Part shown: piece after piece, positions 30,730 through 39,906 of the stretch
Layout of the letters: each line of letters begins with the position of its first letter
How positions within the stretch are numbered: position 1 is the stretch's first letter
Source: Flavobacterium sp. ov086
GTDB lineage: Bacteria; Bacteroidota; Bacteroidia; Flavobacteriales; Flavobacteriaceae
Assembly (NCBI RefSeq): GCF_900187965.1
Contig: NZ_FZNL01000014.1
Span: 101,489-165,488 of the forward strand
DNA: 64,000 nucleotides
Reading direction: 5' to 3'
Position numbers and translations under genes: made by a program
The notes under the pieces: model-generated
Database searches by the model: none
Seen by the model: only the letters and a program-made list of their open reading frames with translations
Told to the model about the DNA's origin: nothing

Positions 30730-31456
30730 TATTCTGTTTTTAACGATTTCCTTTATCATTTTGTATGCTATTTTAATTCCTTAGACTAGTATTTTTTTAT
30801 CAATTATGAAATTTATTTTGATATGCTTTTTTCTAAATTGTCTCCTGATTAATTGAGCACTTTCTTAACAAGAAGTAAATAATATTATTTTACCCGTTTA
30901 GAAGTGCCCAATCAAGATTTAAAAACAAAAACAAACTTTTTTATGAATCACAAAACTATCTAAACAACGTCCTACGCAGATGGACGCATTATTCAAAACT
31001 ATAGATTTATTGACCTTTATTGTAAAACAGCACCAAACTGAAGGTTCAATAAGAAGAATTATTGATTTATGGAGATGAATGTTTTACAATTATGGAATCA
31101 AAAAGGGACTACAATACGGTAATGTCTGAACACAAGTATTATAAATCAATTTTAAATACGAATTTGCACAAACTTCAATAACCAACTTACTCACTTCATT
31201 TGAAGAATAAGAACCAAATATCGATTTTATCATTACTTTTAAAAACTGAAAAGAAAAAAGTATATTCTTTATGCCGAATTAATACTTAACAATTTAATTC
31301 AAAAAAAAACGGCTTTAGTATCATTGAGAAAGGTATTTTATTTCACAATTCCTTTTAGGATGCAAGAAGAAAATGTATCAAAAAAGTATCTCTTTTTTTT
31401 AATATCAGTTTTATAAAAGACATAATTTTTAAAAAAAACAATCAAAAAAACAGTAT
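30730..31456. other. Divergent intergenic region between GH89 and GH43
   Basis: This is about 730 bp of AT-rich DNA between divergent genes, so it must hold both promoters, but no clear TTG/TAnnTTTG pair is seen. An imperfect hairpin ATTGAGCACTT (near 30852) with AAGTGCCCAAT (near 30903) is present. No reading frame looks like a protein or a recognisable gene remnant. Confidence 0.5.
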
Positions 31457-32416
31457 ATGAAAGCACTCATTTTCTCATTTTTACTCTTATTTTCCAATTC
31501 TTTTTTTGGTCAAAAAAAAGCAACATCTTTATTATCAAACCCAATAAGTGAGGGCTATTTTGCAGATCCAAGTATTGTTAAATATAAAGATACTTTTTAT
31601 ATTTATGCTACAATAGATCCATGGGGAAGTAATGAATTGGCCGTTTTAGCTACTAAAGATTTTAAGACCTTCGATCAAAAACACCTCAACTGGCCTACAA
31701 AAACAGCCTGTACAAGTGCTACTTCCGGCGATGCAATGGTCTGGGCACCATCTGTGGTTAAAACTAAAAACGGAAAATATTTTATGTATGTTTCTGTGGG
31801 AAGCGAAGTTTGGGCAGGTGTTGCAGATAATCCTCTTGGTCCCTGGAAGAATGCAAAAGCAGATAATTCTCCTTTAATTAAAAAAAATCTTTTTGAAGGC
31901 TATCATATGATCGATGCCGAATGTTTCATAGACGATAATAGTCAGATTTATTTGTACTGGGGTTCCGGACTGAATTGGGTAAATGGAAAATGTTTTATAG
32001 TAAAACTAAAAAATGACGGTGTCACTTTTGATGGTGCTCCACAAGATATTACTCCGCCAAATTATTTTGAAGCTCCTTTTATGTTAAAGAAAAACAATAC
32101 ATATTACTTAATGTATTCTGAAGGAAAAGCGACAAATGCAACTTATAAAGTACGATATTCAACTGGTAAAACTCCTTTTGGTCCATGGAAAGAAGGTGTT
32201 AACAGCCCAATTTTGACAACTTCAAAAGATAGTACGACAGTTGGACCCGGACATCATACTGTTTTTAATGTAAAAGGTCAGGATTATATATTATACCACC
32301 GCATATTTCCTCAAAAAAAAGATTATGTTTTACGACAACTTTGTATCGACAGTTTAAATTTTGACAACAAGAGAAATATCAAAAAAGTAATTCCAAAAGG
32401 AGTATCCGAATTCTAG
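31457..32416 (+). CDS. Secreted GH43-family glycosidase
   Basis: The 319-residue protein has a signal peptide (MKALIFSFLLLFSNSFFGQ) and a single five-bladed propeller domain without an accessory module. The three GH43 carboxylates are visible: D37 (YFADPSIVKYKDTFYIYAT), the pKa-modulating D153 (YHMIDAECFIDD) and E205 (PPNYFEAPFML). GH43 enzymes are inverting arabinofuranosidases, xylosidases or galactosidases; sequence alone does not decide between them. It is alone on the plus strand, divergent from GH89, and ends in a terminator, so it is a single-gene unit. Arabinose or galactose removal from the glycan targeted by the first locus would fit. Confidence 0.9.
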   Translation: MKALIFSFLLLFSNSFFGQKKATSLLSNPISEGYFADPSIVKYKDTFYIYATIDPWGSNELAVLATKDFKTFDQKHLNWPTKTACTSATSGDAMVWAPSVVKTKNGKYFMYVSVGSEVWAGVADNPLGPWKNAKADNSPLIKKNLFEGYHMIDAECFIDDNSQIYLYWGSGLNWVNGKCFIVKLKNDGVTFDGAPQDITPPNYFEAPFMLKKNNTYYLMYSEGKATNATYKVRYSTGKTPFGPWKEGVNSPILTTSKDSTTVGPGHHTVFNVKGQDYILYHRIFPQKKDYVLRQLCIDSLNFDNKRNIKKVIPKGVSEF

Positions 32417-32506
32417 AACCTTTTACTCTTGTTCTTAAAAGAGTTTGTGAGACCCCGTATTAATTACGAACTTAAATATCTCAAAAGTGATGGAATTGCA
32501 TATTAA

Positions 32507-32534
32507 AGAAGAAGGTCATTTGCGACCTTCTTCT
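32507..32534 (+). terminator. Rho-independent terminator after GH43
   Basis: The 11-bp perfect arms AGAAGAAGGTC (32507-32517) and GACCTTCTTCT (32524-32534) surround a 6-nt loop, followed after a few bases by a long T run. The hairpin lies about 90 bp after the GH43 stop. Confidence 0.85.
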
Positions 32535-32886
32535 AAACTAAAACTTCTTTTTTTTTAATTAATTCTCCCCCCAGTCATATCTTACACGAAATACACCATT
32601 ACTTGTTATATCAATATGGTATAAAAGCAAACATTTAAATTATAATTTTAAACTTCTCGAAAAGTCAAAATAGGACTAAGATGTTGGATTAGAATACTTA
32701 TTACTTCTGCAAATGTCAAACGGTACCAACTGAACACAGGTGATGCTTTTTTCTTTAAAAAACTGTGTCCATGTGGTTTTATTAAAAAGGTATTTATACT
32801 TTATCTTCAGCCCCCACCTATCTCGTATCATTAAATAATTATTGTGTTTTCATCTATTCTACTTTCAATGTTATAACTTTGTTTAG
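32535..32886 (+). promoter_or_regulatory. Intergenic region with candidate -7 box for the response regulator
   Basis: The gap has no gene. TAACTTTG at 32874-32881 matches the Bacteroidota -7 consensus TAnnTTTG and sits only 5 bp before the ATG at 32887. If used, the transcript would be leaderless or nearly so. A TTG at 32842-32844 is too far away for standard spacing, so the promoter is uncertain. Confidence 0.35.
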
Positions 32887-33567
32887 ATGAAAATTTTAGT
32901 AATAGAAGACGATCAAAGAGTAGCAGAACTCATTCAAAGAGGGCTCACAGAGCACGGATTTATTCCAACACTAGCTTATGATGGTTTATCCGGAAAAAAA
33001 CTAGCCCTTAATAATCAATATGATCTGATTATTACAGATATTATCTTGCCCAAACTTGACGGACTTGATCTCTGTAAAGAGATACGCCAAATTAAACCCG
33101 ATTTACCTATAATAATGCTTACTGCATTAGGCACAACCAATGATAAAGTAGAAGGTTTTGATGCTGGAGCAGATGATTATCTGACAAAACCTTTTGAAAT
33201 GAGAGAGCTTTTAGTTCGTATTAGAGCCTTATTAAAGAGAAGTAATAATACTATAAATAATATCGGTTTTATTCTGAAATATGCTGATCTTGAAATGAAT
33301 CTGCAAACCAAAAATGTAGTAAGAAACAAAACGGAAATAAACCTTACTCCAAAAGAATTTAAGCTCTTAGAATATATGCTCCAAAATTCGGAGCGTGTTT
33401 TATCCCGAACAGAAATTGCAGAGAAAGTATGGGATACTCTTTTTGATACTGGCACAAATTTTATTGATGTCTATATTAATTATCTAAGAAAAAAAATAGA
33501 TAAAAATTTTGATAAAAAACTCATTCATACCCGATCCGGAATGGGATTTATTTTGAAAGCAGAATGA
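32887..33567 (+). CDS. OmpR/PhoB-type response regulator (CusR-like)
   Basis: The 226-residue protein has a receiver domain with the acidic pair at residues 8-9 (MKILVIEDD), phospho-acceptor D51 (YDLIITDIILPKLDG), and the conserved Thr and Lys (MLTALG, DDYLTKPFEM). A winged-helix DNA-binding domain follows from about residue 130 (INLTPKEFKLLEYML, ILSRTEIAEKVW-like run, FIDVYINYLRKKID, GMGFIL). It overlaps the histidine kinase gene by 4 bp (ATGA), so the pair is translationally coupled. The RND efflux genes directly downstream make a metal-sensing role, as for CusR or CzcR, the most likely one. Confidence 0.93.
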   Translation: MKILVIEDDQRVAELIQRGLTEHGFIPTLAYDGLSGKKLALNNQYDLIITDIILPKLDGLDLCKEIRQIKPDLPIIMLTALGTTNDKVEGFDAGADDYLTKPFEMRELLVRIRALLKRSNNTINNIGFILKYADLEMNLQTKNVVRNKTEINLTPKEFKLLEYMLQNSERVLSRTEIAEKVWDTLFDTGTNFIDVYINYLRKKIDKNFDKKLIHTRSGMGFILKAE

Positions 33568-34949
33568 AAATCAGAACCAGACTAACCATATTGTTTACTA
33601 TTATAACAGCTACTATTTTATTGGTATTTGCTGCTATTATTCTGGTTTCTGCAAGAGAAAACAGGGAAAAAGAGTTTTATGCATTATTAAAAAAGGAAGC
33701 AATTACCAAAGCCAATTTATTCTTTAATGCCAAAGTAAACAGTAAGACATTACAAGATATTTATAAAAACAATCGAGCGACATTAAATGAAGTTGAAGTT
33801 GCCATTTATACCACCTCATTTCAATTATTGTATCATGATGCTGTTGATATAGATGTTGTAAAAGAAACCAAACCAATGATTGATCAAATCGTCCAGAAAA
33901 GCGAAATACAGTTTTATCAGAATGATTGGCAGGTAATTGGAATGAAATATAAATTTCAAGAAAAAGAATATGTAATTACGGCTGCAGCATACGACGGATT
34001 TGGCTATATAAAGTTAGATAACTTGCTCGAAACCTGCATTATTGTCTTCATCATATCTATTTTGCTGCTCTATATAGCAGGTCGCTTTTTTTCAAAAAAA
34101 GCATTTGAACCTATCGTTAGAATGACAAATAAAGCAAAAAACATTTCGGCTACAAATCTTGACCTGCGATTAGACACAAACCAAAGTAAAGATGAAATAT
34201 CAGAACTGGCAGCTACTTTTAATAAAATGCTAAACCGTCTGGAGAATTCCTTTGATTCACAAAAGCAATTTGTTTCTAATATTTCTCACGAATTACGAAC
34301 ACCTCTTTCGGCTATTATTACAGAACTTGAATTATCAACCAATAAAGAACGAAATAACGAAGAATATAAAGTCGTAATCTCAAACACATTACAAGATGCT
34401 AAAAAAATAGCGAAATTATCTAATAGTTTACTCGATCTTGCTAAAGCAAACTATGATCCTGCAGAAATTGCATTCAAAAAAGTACGTATTGATGAAGTTT
34501 TACTTGATGCCCAACAACAAGTTCAAAAATCAAATCCAAATTATAATATAGCTATTCATTTTGAAAATGATTTTGAAGATGATGACCAAATCACAGTTAA
34601 TGGAAATGAATATTTACTAAAAGTAGCTTTTGTAAACCTGTTCGAAAATGGTTGTAAATTCTCCGAAAGCAAGCAAAGTAAAGTTGCCATCTTGTTTAAA
34701 AAAGAGGCCATTATTTTGCGATTTTCCGATAATGGTATTGGAATTTTAGAAGAAGACTTAAAACATATCTTTAAACCATTTTATCGAGGATTAAATAAAA
34801 TTTATGCCGATGGAAATGGTATTGGATTGTCTTTGACCCAAAAAATCATTTTACTTCATAACGGAACAATCTCTGTTACATCTAATAAAAAAACAGGAAC
34901 GATATTTACGGTTGAGCTTTGTCATGATGTAAAAAATGTTACAGCTTAA
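33564..34949 (+). CDS. Sensor histidine kinase (CusS-like)
   Basis: The 461-residue inner-membrane kinase has TM1 at about residues 8-29, a periplasmic sensor of about 125 residues, and TM2 at about 157-173. A HAMP linker (FEPIVRMTNKAKNISATNLDLRL) precedes HisKA with H242 in FVSNISHELRTPLSAI, and a HATPase domain shows NLFENGCKFS, DNGIGI and GNGIGLSLTQ. It partners the response regulator that overlaps its start. The periplasmic part has no obvious His/Met-rich metal site, so the signal is uncertain. A terminator about 220 bp downstream ends the two-gene unit. Confidence 0.92.
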   Translation: MKIRTRLTILFTIITATILLVFAAIILVSARENREKEFYALLKKEAITKANLFFNAKVNSKTLQDIYKNNRATLNEVEVAIYTTSFQLLYHDAVDIDVVKETKPMIDQIVQKSEIQFYQNDWQVIGMKYKFQEKEYVITAAAYDGFGYIKLDNLLETCIIVFIISILLLYIAGRFFSKKAFEPIVRMTNKAKNISATNLDLRLDTNQSKDEISELAATFNKMLNRLENSFDSQKQFVSNISHELRTPLSAIITELELSTNKERNNEEYKVVISNTLQDAKKIAKLSNSLLDLAKANYDPAEIAFKKVRIDEVLLDAQQQVQKSNPNYNIAIHFENDFEDDDQITVNGNEYLLKVAFVNLFENGCKFSESKQSKVAILFKKEAIILRFSDNGIGILEEDLKHIFKPFYRGLNKIYADGNGIGLSLTQKIILLHNGTISVTSNKKTGTIFTVELCHDVKNVTA

Positions 34950-34979
34950 ATCTTGCTAGTACAATTAAATTATTTTTTC

Positions 34980-35070
34980 ACGCAGATTTAAACAGATGCA
35001 CGCAGATAATTTTTTAATAGATCAAAAAAACAAATCTGCCAAAATCTGCTCCCGATAGCTATCGGGAGTG
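34980..35070. repeat. Dispersed repeat with the CCCGATAGCTATCGGG palindrome
   Basis: The segment CACGCAGATTTAAACAGATG, repeated in shortened form just after (CACGCAGAT), leads to a perfect 20-bp palindrome at 35049-35068. Its 16-bp core is CCCGATAGCTATCGGG, and it is followed by AGTGGCTAAAAA. The same palindrome occurs at 63610-63629, and decayed forms followed by GAGTGGCAAAAA occur at about 36560 and 36652. This supports a dispersed element rather than a local signal. Confidence 0.7.
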
Positions 35071-35167
35071 GCTAAAAACAATTATACTTACAAGGTTGAA
35101 AAAACCTGGCAGGATAGCCAAAACAACTTTCTAATAAAATTCTAATTTTTTTCTAAAACATCTCTAA

Positions 35168-35187
35168 CAACCCCTCTTCAGGGGTTG
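35168..35187 (+). terminator. Terminator of the two-component pair
   Basis: CAACCCC-TCTTCA-GGGGTTG forms a tight stem at 35168-35187. The sequence CTCTATTTTTG follows and supplies a U-rich tail. It lies about 220 bp after the kinase stop and before the efflux genes. Confidence 0.7.
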
Positions 35188-35190
35188 CTC

Positions 35191-35293
35191 TATTTTTGCA
35201 CCATTATAAAAGGAAGCTGTTTTGTTTAATAAAAATAGTTCTCGCCTAAACTTCAACGTAAACCTAACAGCTTTTCATAACCTGTTAGGTTTA
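35191..35293 (+). promoter_or_regulatory. Candidate -7 box and leader hairpin of the efflux operon
   Basis: TATTTTTG at 35191-35198 matches the TAnnTTTG -7 box; a correctly spaced TTG is not evident. The predicted leader of about 100 nt contains a perfect 12-bp stem, TAAACCTAACAG (35259-35270) and CTGTTAGGTTTA (35282-35293), which ends 17 bp before the adaptor start codon. A related CCTAACAG stem occurs near 17850, so the hairpin may be another dispersed repeat. Confidence 0.4.
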
Positions 35294-35310
35294 CATAAAA
35301 ACAAACTATT

Positions 35311-36468
35311 ATGATGCACAAAAGAAAATCCAAGTACAGACTCTTAATATTCAAAAATCTAAATCAAAATAGTATTCTTTTTTTAATTGCAATGACCATC
35401 CTTGCTGCATGTAATGATAAAAAAATAACAATAGAAAAAGATAATTATTCCGTACAAAACGATACTATTCTTGTTCCTGAAACATCTACAATTGCACCTA
35501 AACTAAGATTGGAAACTGTTAAATCCGAGCAATATCAATCCCAATTAATAACGGCTGGAACGGTAAAAGCAATTCCTAATTTTTATGCAGAAATTGCTCC
35601 TCCATTTTCTGGCAGAGTAACCAAAGTATATTTAAAACTAGGCATGAAAACTCAGGCTGGAACACCCCTTTTCGAAATGGTTTCACCTGATTTTATTGAT
35701 GCACAAAAAAACTTCTTTCAGGCAAAATCGACTTTTCAAATAGCGAAGCTTTCGTTAAGACGCCAACAAGATTTAAAAAGTAATGGTGTAGGTTCTCAAA
35801 AAGATTTAGAAGAAGCAGAAACCAACTTTCAAGTAAACGAAAAAGAGTATCAAAATGCTGTTGCGAGCTTAAAAATATTTGGGGTAAATGTGAACAAACT
35901 TGTTTTTGGTCAACCCTTAATAATTACCTCCCCTATTGCGGGAGAAATCATAACAAACGAAGTAGTCATGGGGCAATATATAAAAGCTGATGATGCTCCC
36001 AAAGCTAAAGTTGCCGATTTAAAAAAGGTTTGGGTTGCAGGACAGATTAAAGAAAAAGATATTCGTTTTATACAGGAATTAGATGGTGCCGAAATTCAGG
36101 TTGCCTCTTGTCCTGATAAAAAAATCACAGGCAAAATATACCATGTCGACGAAATGGTTGATGAAGCCACCCGTAGTGTACAAGTATTAATTGAATGTCT
36201 TAATAAGGATCACACTCTTAAACCCGGTATGTATGTAACTGTGAAATTTATCGATACACCAAAAAACACCTTATTTGTTCCCGCCAAAGCTGTCTTACAG
36301 TTTAACGACAAAAGTTTTGTATTTGTAAAACTCGCAAAAGGAAAATATGCTAGACGTTATGTTGAAACTGGAATTTCCAACAATGGAAAAATAGCAATAC
36401 AATCCGGATTAAAATCAAATGAAACAGTTATAAGCGAAGGTGCTTTTTATCTGCTTGAAGCGAAATAA
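35311..36468 (+). CDS. RND efflux periplasmic adaptor (membrane fusion protein, CusB/CzcB type)
   Basis: The 385-residue protein has a lipoprotein signal with Cys34 (FLIAMTILAACNDKK). A barrel-sandwich lipoyl half (FSGRVTKVYLKLGMKTQAGTPLFEMVSPD), a helical hairpin of about residues 130-190 (NFFQAKSTFQIAKLSLRRQQDLKSNGVGSQKDLEEAE) and beta-barrel and membrane-proximal domains with LKPGMYVTVKF follow. Adaptors of this kind link the inner-membrane RND pump to the outer-membrane channel. It lacks the N-terminal Met-rich metal site of CusB, so silver/copper specificity is not supported directly. It is the first gene of the three-component efflux set, with a repeat-filled gap of 313 bp before the pump. 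Confidence 0.93.
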   Translation: MMHKRKSKYRLLIFKNLNQNSILFLIAMTILAACNDKKITIEKDNYSVQNDTILVPETSTIAPKLRLETVKSEQYQSQLITAGTVKAIPNFYAEIAPPFSGRVTKVYLKLGMKTQAGTPLFEMVSPDFIDAQKNFFQAKSTFQIAKLSLRRQQDLKSNGVGSQKDLEEAETNFQVNEKEYQNAVASLKIFGVNVNKLVFGQPLIITSPIAGEIITNEVVMGQYIKADDAPKAKVADLKKVWVAGQIKEKDIRFIQELDGAEIQVASCPDKKITGKIYHVDEMVDEATRSVQVLIECLNKDHTLKPGMYVTVKFIDTPKNTLFVPAKAVLQFNDKSFVFVKLAKGKYARRYVETGISNNGKIAIQSGLKSNETVISEGAFYLLEAK

Positions 36469-36710
36469 AGTCAAGAGGTTCTGAGTTGCAAAGGGACAAA
36501 GGGACAAAGGTTTTCTGTAGATAGCGTTAAAAAACTTTTGAATCCTTTTAATCCTTTATCCCGATAACTATCTGGAGTGGCAAAAAAATTAACCGCAAAG
36601 ATTCACCAAAGGTTCGCAAAGGTTTGAAATCCTAATAATCTGAGTATTCCGGGAGCTATCGGGAGTGGCAAAAAAAATACCCAATCTTTAAACCTTAGTA
36701 TCTCAGAACC
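36469..36710. repeat. Repeat-filled spacer between adaptor and pump genes
   Basis: The spacer has no gene. It contains AAAGGGACAAAGGGACAAAGG (direct 8-bp units near 36491), a decayed CCCGATAACTATCTGGAGTGG (near 36560), an ACCGCAAAGATTCACCAAAGG and TTCGCAAAGG pair (near 36592-36624), and GGGAGCTATCGGGAGTGGC (near 36653). These resemble repeats in other gaps of the window (35049, 57708-57855, 63610). Apparent reading frames on the minus strand reflect the repeat periodicity. Confidence 0.65.
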
Positions 36711-36766
36711 TCTGAACCTCTGAACCTTTGAGCCTTTGAGCCTTTGAACCTTTGAGCCTTTGAACC
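36711..36766. repeat. Octamer tandem repeat (7 copies) directly before the pump start codon
   Basis: Seven head-to-tail 8-bp units read TCTGAACC twice and then TTTGAGCC or TTTGAACC five times. The array ends 15 bp before the ATG at 36782. The unit length is not a multiple of three, but the array is non-coding, so copy-number change would alter leader spacing rather than a reading frame. Confidence 0.9.
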
Positions 36767-36781
36767 TTAACAAGAAAAAAA

Positions 36782-39700
36782 ATGAAACAAAATATATTTG
36801 AAACAACAATAGCAAAACGCTGGCTTATTCTGGCGTTATTTTTACTCCTTTCTTTATTTGGCTACTATTCGTGGACAAAACTCTCGGTAGAGGCTTACCC
36901 TGATATTGGAGATGTAACCTCGCAAGTTGTAACACAGGTTCCCGGTCTTGCTGCCGAAGAAATAGAACAACAAATCACTATTCCGATCGAACGTGCAATA
37001 AACGGTTTACCGGGCATGCATGTTATGCGAAGCAAAAGTACTTTTGGATTATCTATGGTAACCATCGTTTTTGATGATGGTATCGAAGATTACTTTGCAC
37101 GAACAAGAATTCAGGAACGTTTAAATGATGTCGAATTACCATATGGAGCAACACCCGGATTAGACCCGCTGACCTCTCCTACCGGCGAAATATTTCGCTA
37201 TATCATTGAAAGCAAAAGCCATGATTTACGCGAGTTAAGTGAATTACAGGAGTACACCATTATTCCTAGAATCAAGCAGGTTTCAGGCGTTGCTGATGTT
37301 ACCAATTTTGGCGGAATCACAACGCAATATCAGGTTGAACTTGATCCTCGAAAAATAGAGCAATATGGTTTATCACTAAGCGAAATAACTGAAACTATCG
37401 AAAAAAACAATGCCAATGTTGGCGGGAGCGTCATCAATCGTGGTGATCAATCATATGTTGTACGCGGAATAGGTTTGGTAAAAAATCTGAATGATATTGG
37501 CCGAATTGTAGTGAAATCGGTAAATGGAGTTCCTATTTATTTAAACGATATTGGAAAATTAAAATACGGAAATCTCGAGCGCAAAGGTGCATTGGGATAT
37601 ACAGACAAACGTGGTGTCGACTATTCGGATAATATCGAAGGAATTGTGCTTTTGCTGAAAAATCAAAACCCATCGGTAGTTTTAAAAGGTGTAAACGAAG
37701 CGGTTGATGATTTAAATAAAAACTATCTTCCGGAAGGAGTTCAGATCCATACTTTTTTAGACAGAACCAGTTTGGTAGAAACAACACTTTCTACTGTTTC
37801 TCATACTTTATTAGAAGGAATGGCACTGGTAATTATTGTATTAATTGTTTTTCTGGGTAGTTGGAGAGGTGCTTTATTAGTAGCAATTACAATTCCTATT
37901 TCACTTTTAATTGCTTTTATCTTAATGAAACTTACCAATATTCCAGCCAATTTACTTTCGCTGGGAGCAATTGATTTTGGAATTATTGTAGATGGCGCAA
38001 TCGTAATGATGGAAACTATCCTGAAAAAACGAGAGGATAATGAAGACGTAGAACTCACCGAAAAAAGCATTGCAGAGCGAGTAAAAAGTGTTGCTCGTCC
38101 TATCTTTTTTGCTACTCTGATAATTATTACGGCTTACCTGCCCTTATTTGCCTTTGAGCGTGTAGAGAAAAAACTATTCACCCCAATGGCATTTACTGTC
38201 GGATATGCACTTTTTGGAGCATTATTGGTTGCTTTGCTGCTTATTCCGGGATTGGCATATTTTATCTATCGCAAACCACAAAAAATGTATCACAATAAAT
38301 GGCTGGACAAACTCACGGGTTCTTATCATAATCGCATTCAAAAAATAATGCAGGCTCCAAAAAAAGTATTTGCACCTTTAATTGCAGTATTAGTCCTTGC
38401 ATTTGCGCTTACTGTATTGGTAGGAAAAGATTTTTTACCTCCTTTGGATGAAGGCTCAATTTGGCTGCAAGTTTCATTACCGCCAGGTATTACTTTAGAG
38501 AAATCAAAAGAAATGAGTGATACGCTGCGTCATCGAACTTTAAAACATGATGAAGTAACTTATATGATGGTACAAGCAGGACGCAATGATGATGGAACAG
38601 ATGCCTGGACGCCTTCTCATTTTGAATGCAGTATTGGGTTAAAACCTTATAATGAGTGGAAATCAGGTAAAACCAAAGCCGATTTAATCAAAGAACTTGC
38701 TGCCGAATATGCAACTATGCCCGGATATAATGTTGGTTTTTCGCAACCCATGATCGATGGTGTAATGGATAAAATCTCTGGAGCGCACAGCGAATTGGTT
38801 GTAAAAGTTTATGGTGAAGATTATAAGGAAACGCGCCGAATTGCCGAAGATATTATTCAAACGCTTAAAAATGTAAAAGGAGCTGTAGACTTAGCTATTG
38901 ACCAGGAACCTCCTTTACCACAAATACAGGTTATTGCCGATCGTCAAAAGATTGCTCAATACGGGTTGAACGTAGATGATGTTTCAGAATTGATAGAAGT
39001 TGCTATGGGAGGAAAAGCCGTTTCTCAAATTTTTGTTGGCAACAAAGTCTACGACATCACTACACGTTACAATGAAGAAAGCCGTGATAATCCTGAAAAA
39101 ATAGGAAACCTAATGCTTACTAATTCCGAAGGAATAAAAATTCCTTTATCACAAGTATGCGACATCAAACTCAATACCGGAGAAAGTACTATTGCCCGAG
39201 AAATGAACAAACGACATCTTACTGTTCGTTTAAATTTAAGAGACACCGATTTAAGTTCTTTCCTGAGTGAAGCACAATCCAAAATTGAAGAAAAAATAAA
39301 ATATGATCATGAACAATTTAAGATAAAATGGGGTGGACAATTTGAAAATCAAGAACGCGCCTATAGCCATTTGGCAATAATAGTTCCTCTTGCTCTGGCG
39401 CTAATGTTTGTATTATTATATGGTGCATTCGGGAAATTTCGTCAGGCAGGATTATTAATGAGTATCGTTCCGCTGGCATTATTTGGAGGAATGTTGGCAC
39501 TTAATGTACGTGGCATGACGCTCAATGTGTCTTCGGCAGTTGGTTTTATCGCCTTGTTTGGCGTTGCGATACAAAACGGAGTTATCATGATTTCGCACAT
39601 TAACCAGCTTCGCAAAAAAGGAATGGACTTACTCTGCGCAGTTACAAATGGAGCAAAACAACGCTTCCGACCAGTATTAATGACTGCAACAGTAGCTGTA

Positions 39701-39895
39701 TTGGGCTTATTACCAGCTTCACTGGCAACCGGTATAGGCAGCGATGTACAAAGACCCCTTGCAACAGTAATTGTCTACGGATTGCTATTTTCTACGATAC
39801 TAACGCTATTCGTTTTACCATCACTTTACTATCTCATCGAGAAAAAATTTGATGAGGGAAATGAAGTGCAAAAAGATGAAATCAATAATCAATAA
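36782..39895 (+). CDS. Heavy-metal RND efflux pump (CzcA/CusA family)
   Basis: The 1037-residue inner-membrane protein has 12 predicted membrane helices and two large periplasmic loops. The start (IFETTIAKRWLILALFLLLSLFGYYSWTKLSVEAYPDIGD) and the segment SLGAIDFGIIVDGAIVMMETILKKRED (about residues 394-420) are typical of HME-RND pumps. The D-F-G-x-x-V-D-G...E pattern in the proton-relay helix resembles CzcA/CnrA-like exporters of divalent cations more than CusA, whose helix lacks the first aspartate. It drives metal export with proton import, passing substrate to the channel encoded 11 bp downstream. Metal identity (Co, Zn, Cd, Ni or Cu/Ag) cannot be fixed from sequence alone. Confidence 0.94.
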   Translation: MKQNIFETTIAKRWLILALFLLLSLFGYYSWTKLSVEAYPDIGDVTSQVVTQVPGLAAEEIEQQITIPIERAINGLPGMHVMRSKSTFGLSMVTIVFDDGIEDYFARTRIQERLNDVELPYGATPGLDPLTSPTGEIFRYIIESKSHDLRELSELQEYTIIPRIKQVSGVADVTNFGGITTQYQVELDPRKIEQYGLSLSEITETIEKNNANVGGSVINRGDQSYVVRGIGLVKNLNDIGRIVVKSVNGVPIYLNDIGKLKYGNLERKGALGYTDKRGVDYSDNIEGIVLLLKNQNPSVVLKGVNEAVDDLNKNYLPEGVQIHTFLDRTSLVETTLSTVSHTLLEGMALVIIVLIVFLGSWRGALLVAITIPISLLIAFILMKLTNIPANLLSLGAIDFGIIVDGAIVMMETILKKREDNEDVELTEKSIAERVKSVARPIFFATLIIITAYLPLFAFERVEKKLFTPMAFTVGYALFGALLVALLLIPGLAYFIYRKPQKMYHNKWLDKLTGSYHNRIQKIMQAPKKVFAPLIAVLVLAFALTVLVGKDFLPPLDEGSIWLQVSLPPGITLEKSKEMSDTLRHRTLKHDEVTYMMVQAGRNDDGTDAWTPSHFECSIGLKPYNEWKSGKTKADLIKELAAEYATMPGYNVGFSQPMIDGVMDKISGAHSELVVKVYGEDYKETRRIAEDIIQTLKNVKGAVDLAIDQEPPLPQIQVIADRQKIAQYGLNVDDVSELIEVAMGGKAVSQIFVGNKVYDITTRYNEESRDNPEKIGNLMLTNSEGIKIPLSQVCDIKLNTGESTIAREMNKRHLTVRLNLRDTDLSSFLSEAQSKIEEKIKYDHEQFKIKWGGQFENQERAYSHLAIIVPLALALMFVLLYGAFGKFRQAGLLMSIVPLALFGGMLALNVRGMTLNVSSAVGFIALFGVAIQNGVIMISHINQLRKKGMDLLCAVTNGAKQRFRPVLMTATVAVLGLLPASLATGIGSDVQRPLATVIVYGLLFSTILTLFVLPSLYYLIEKKFDEGNEVQKDEINNQ

Positions 39896-39906
39896 AATGA
39901 TGAATT

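Noticed and set aside
36469..36781. Possible CRISPR array because of short repeated units
   Set aside because: Units are 8 bp, contiguous and without unique spacers, and no cas gene is visible in the window.
36603..36815. Minus-strand frame encoding repeated FKGSKVQR-like peptide
   Set aside because: This is the translation of the octamer tandem repeat and overlaps the pump gene start.
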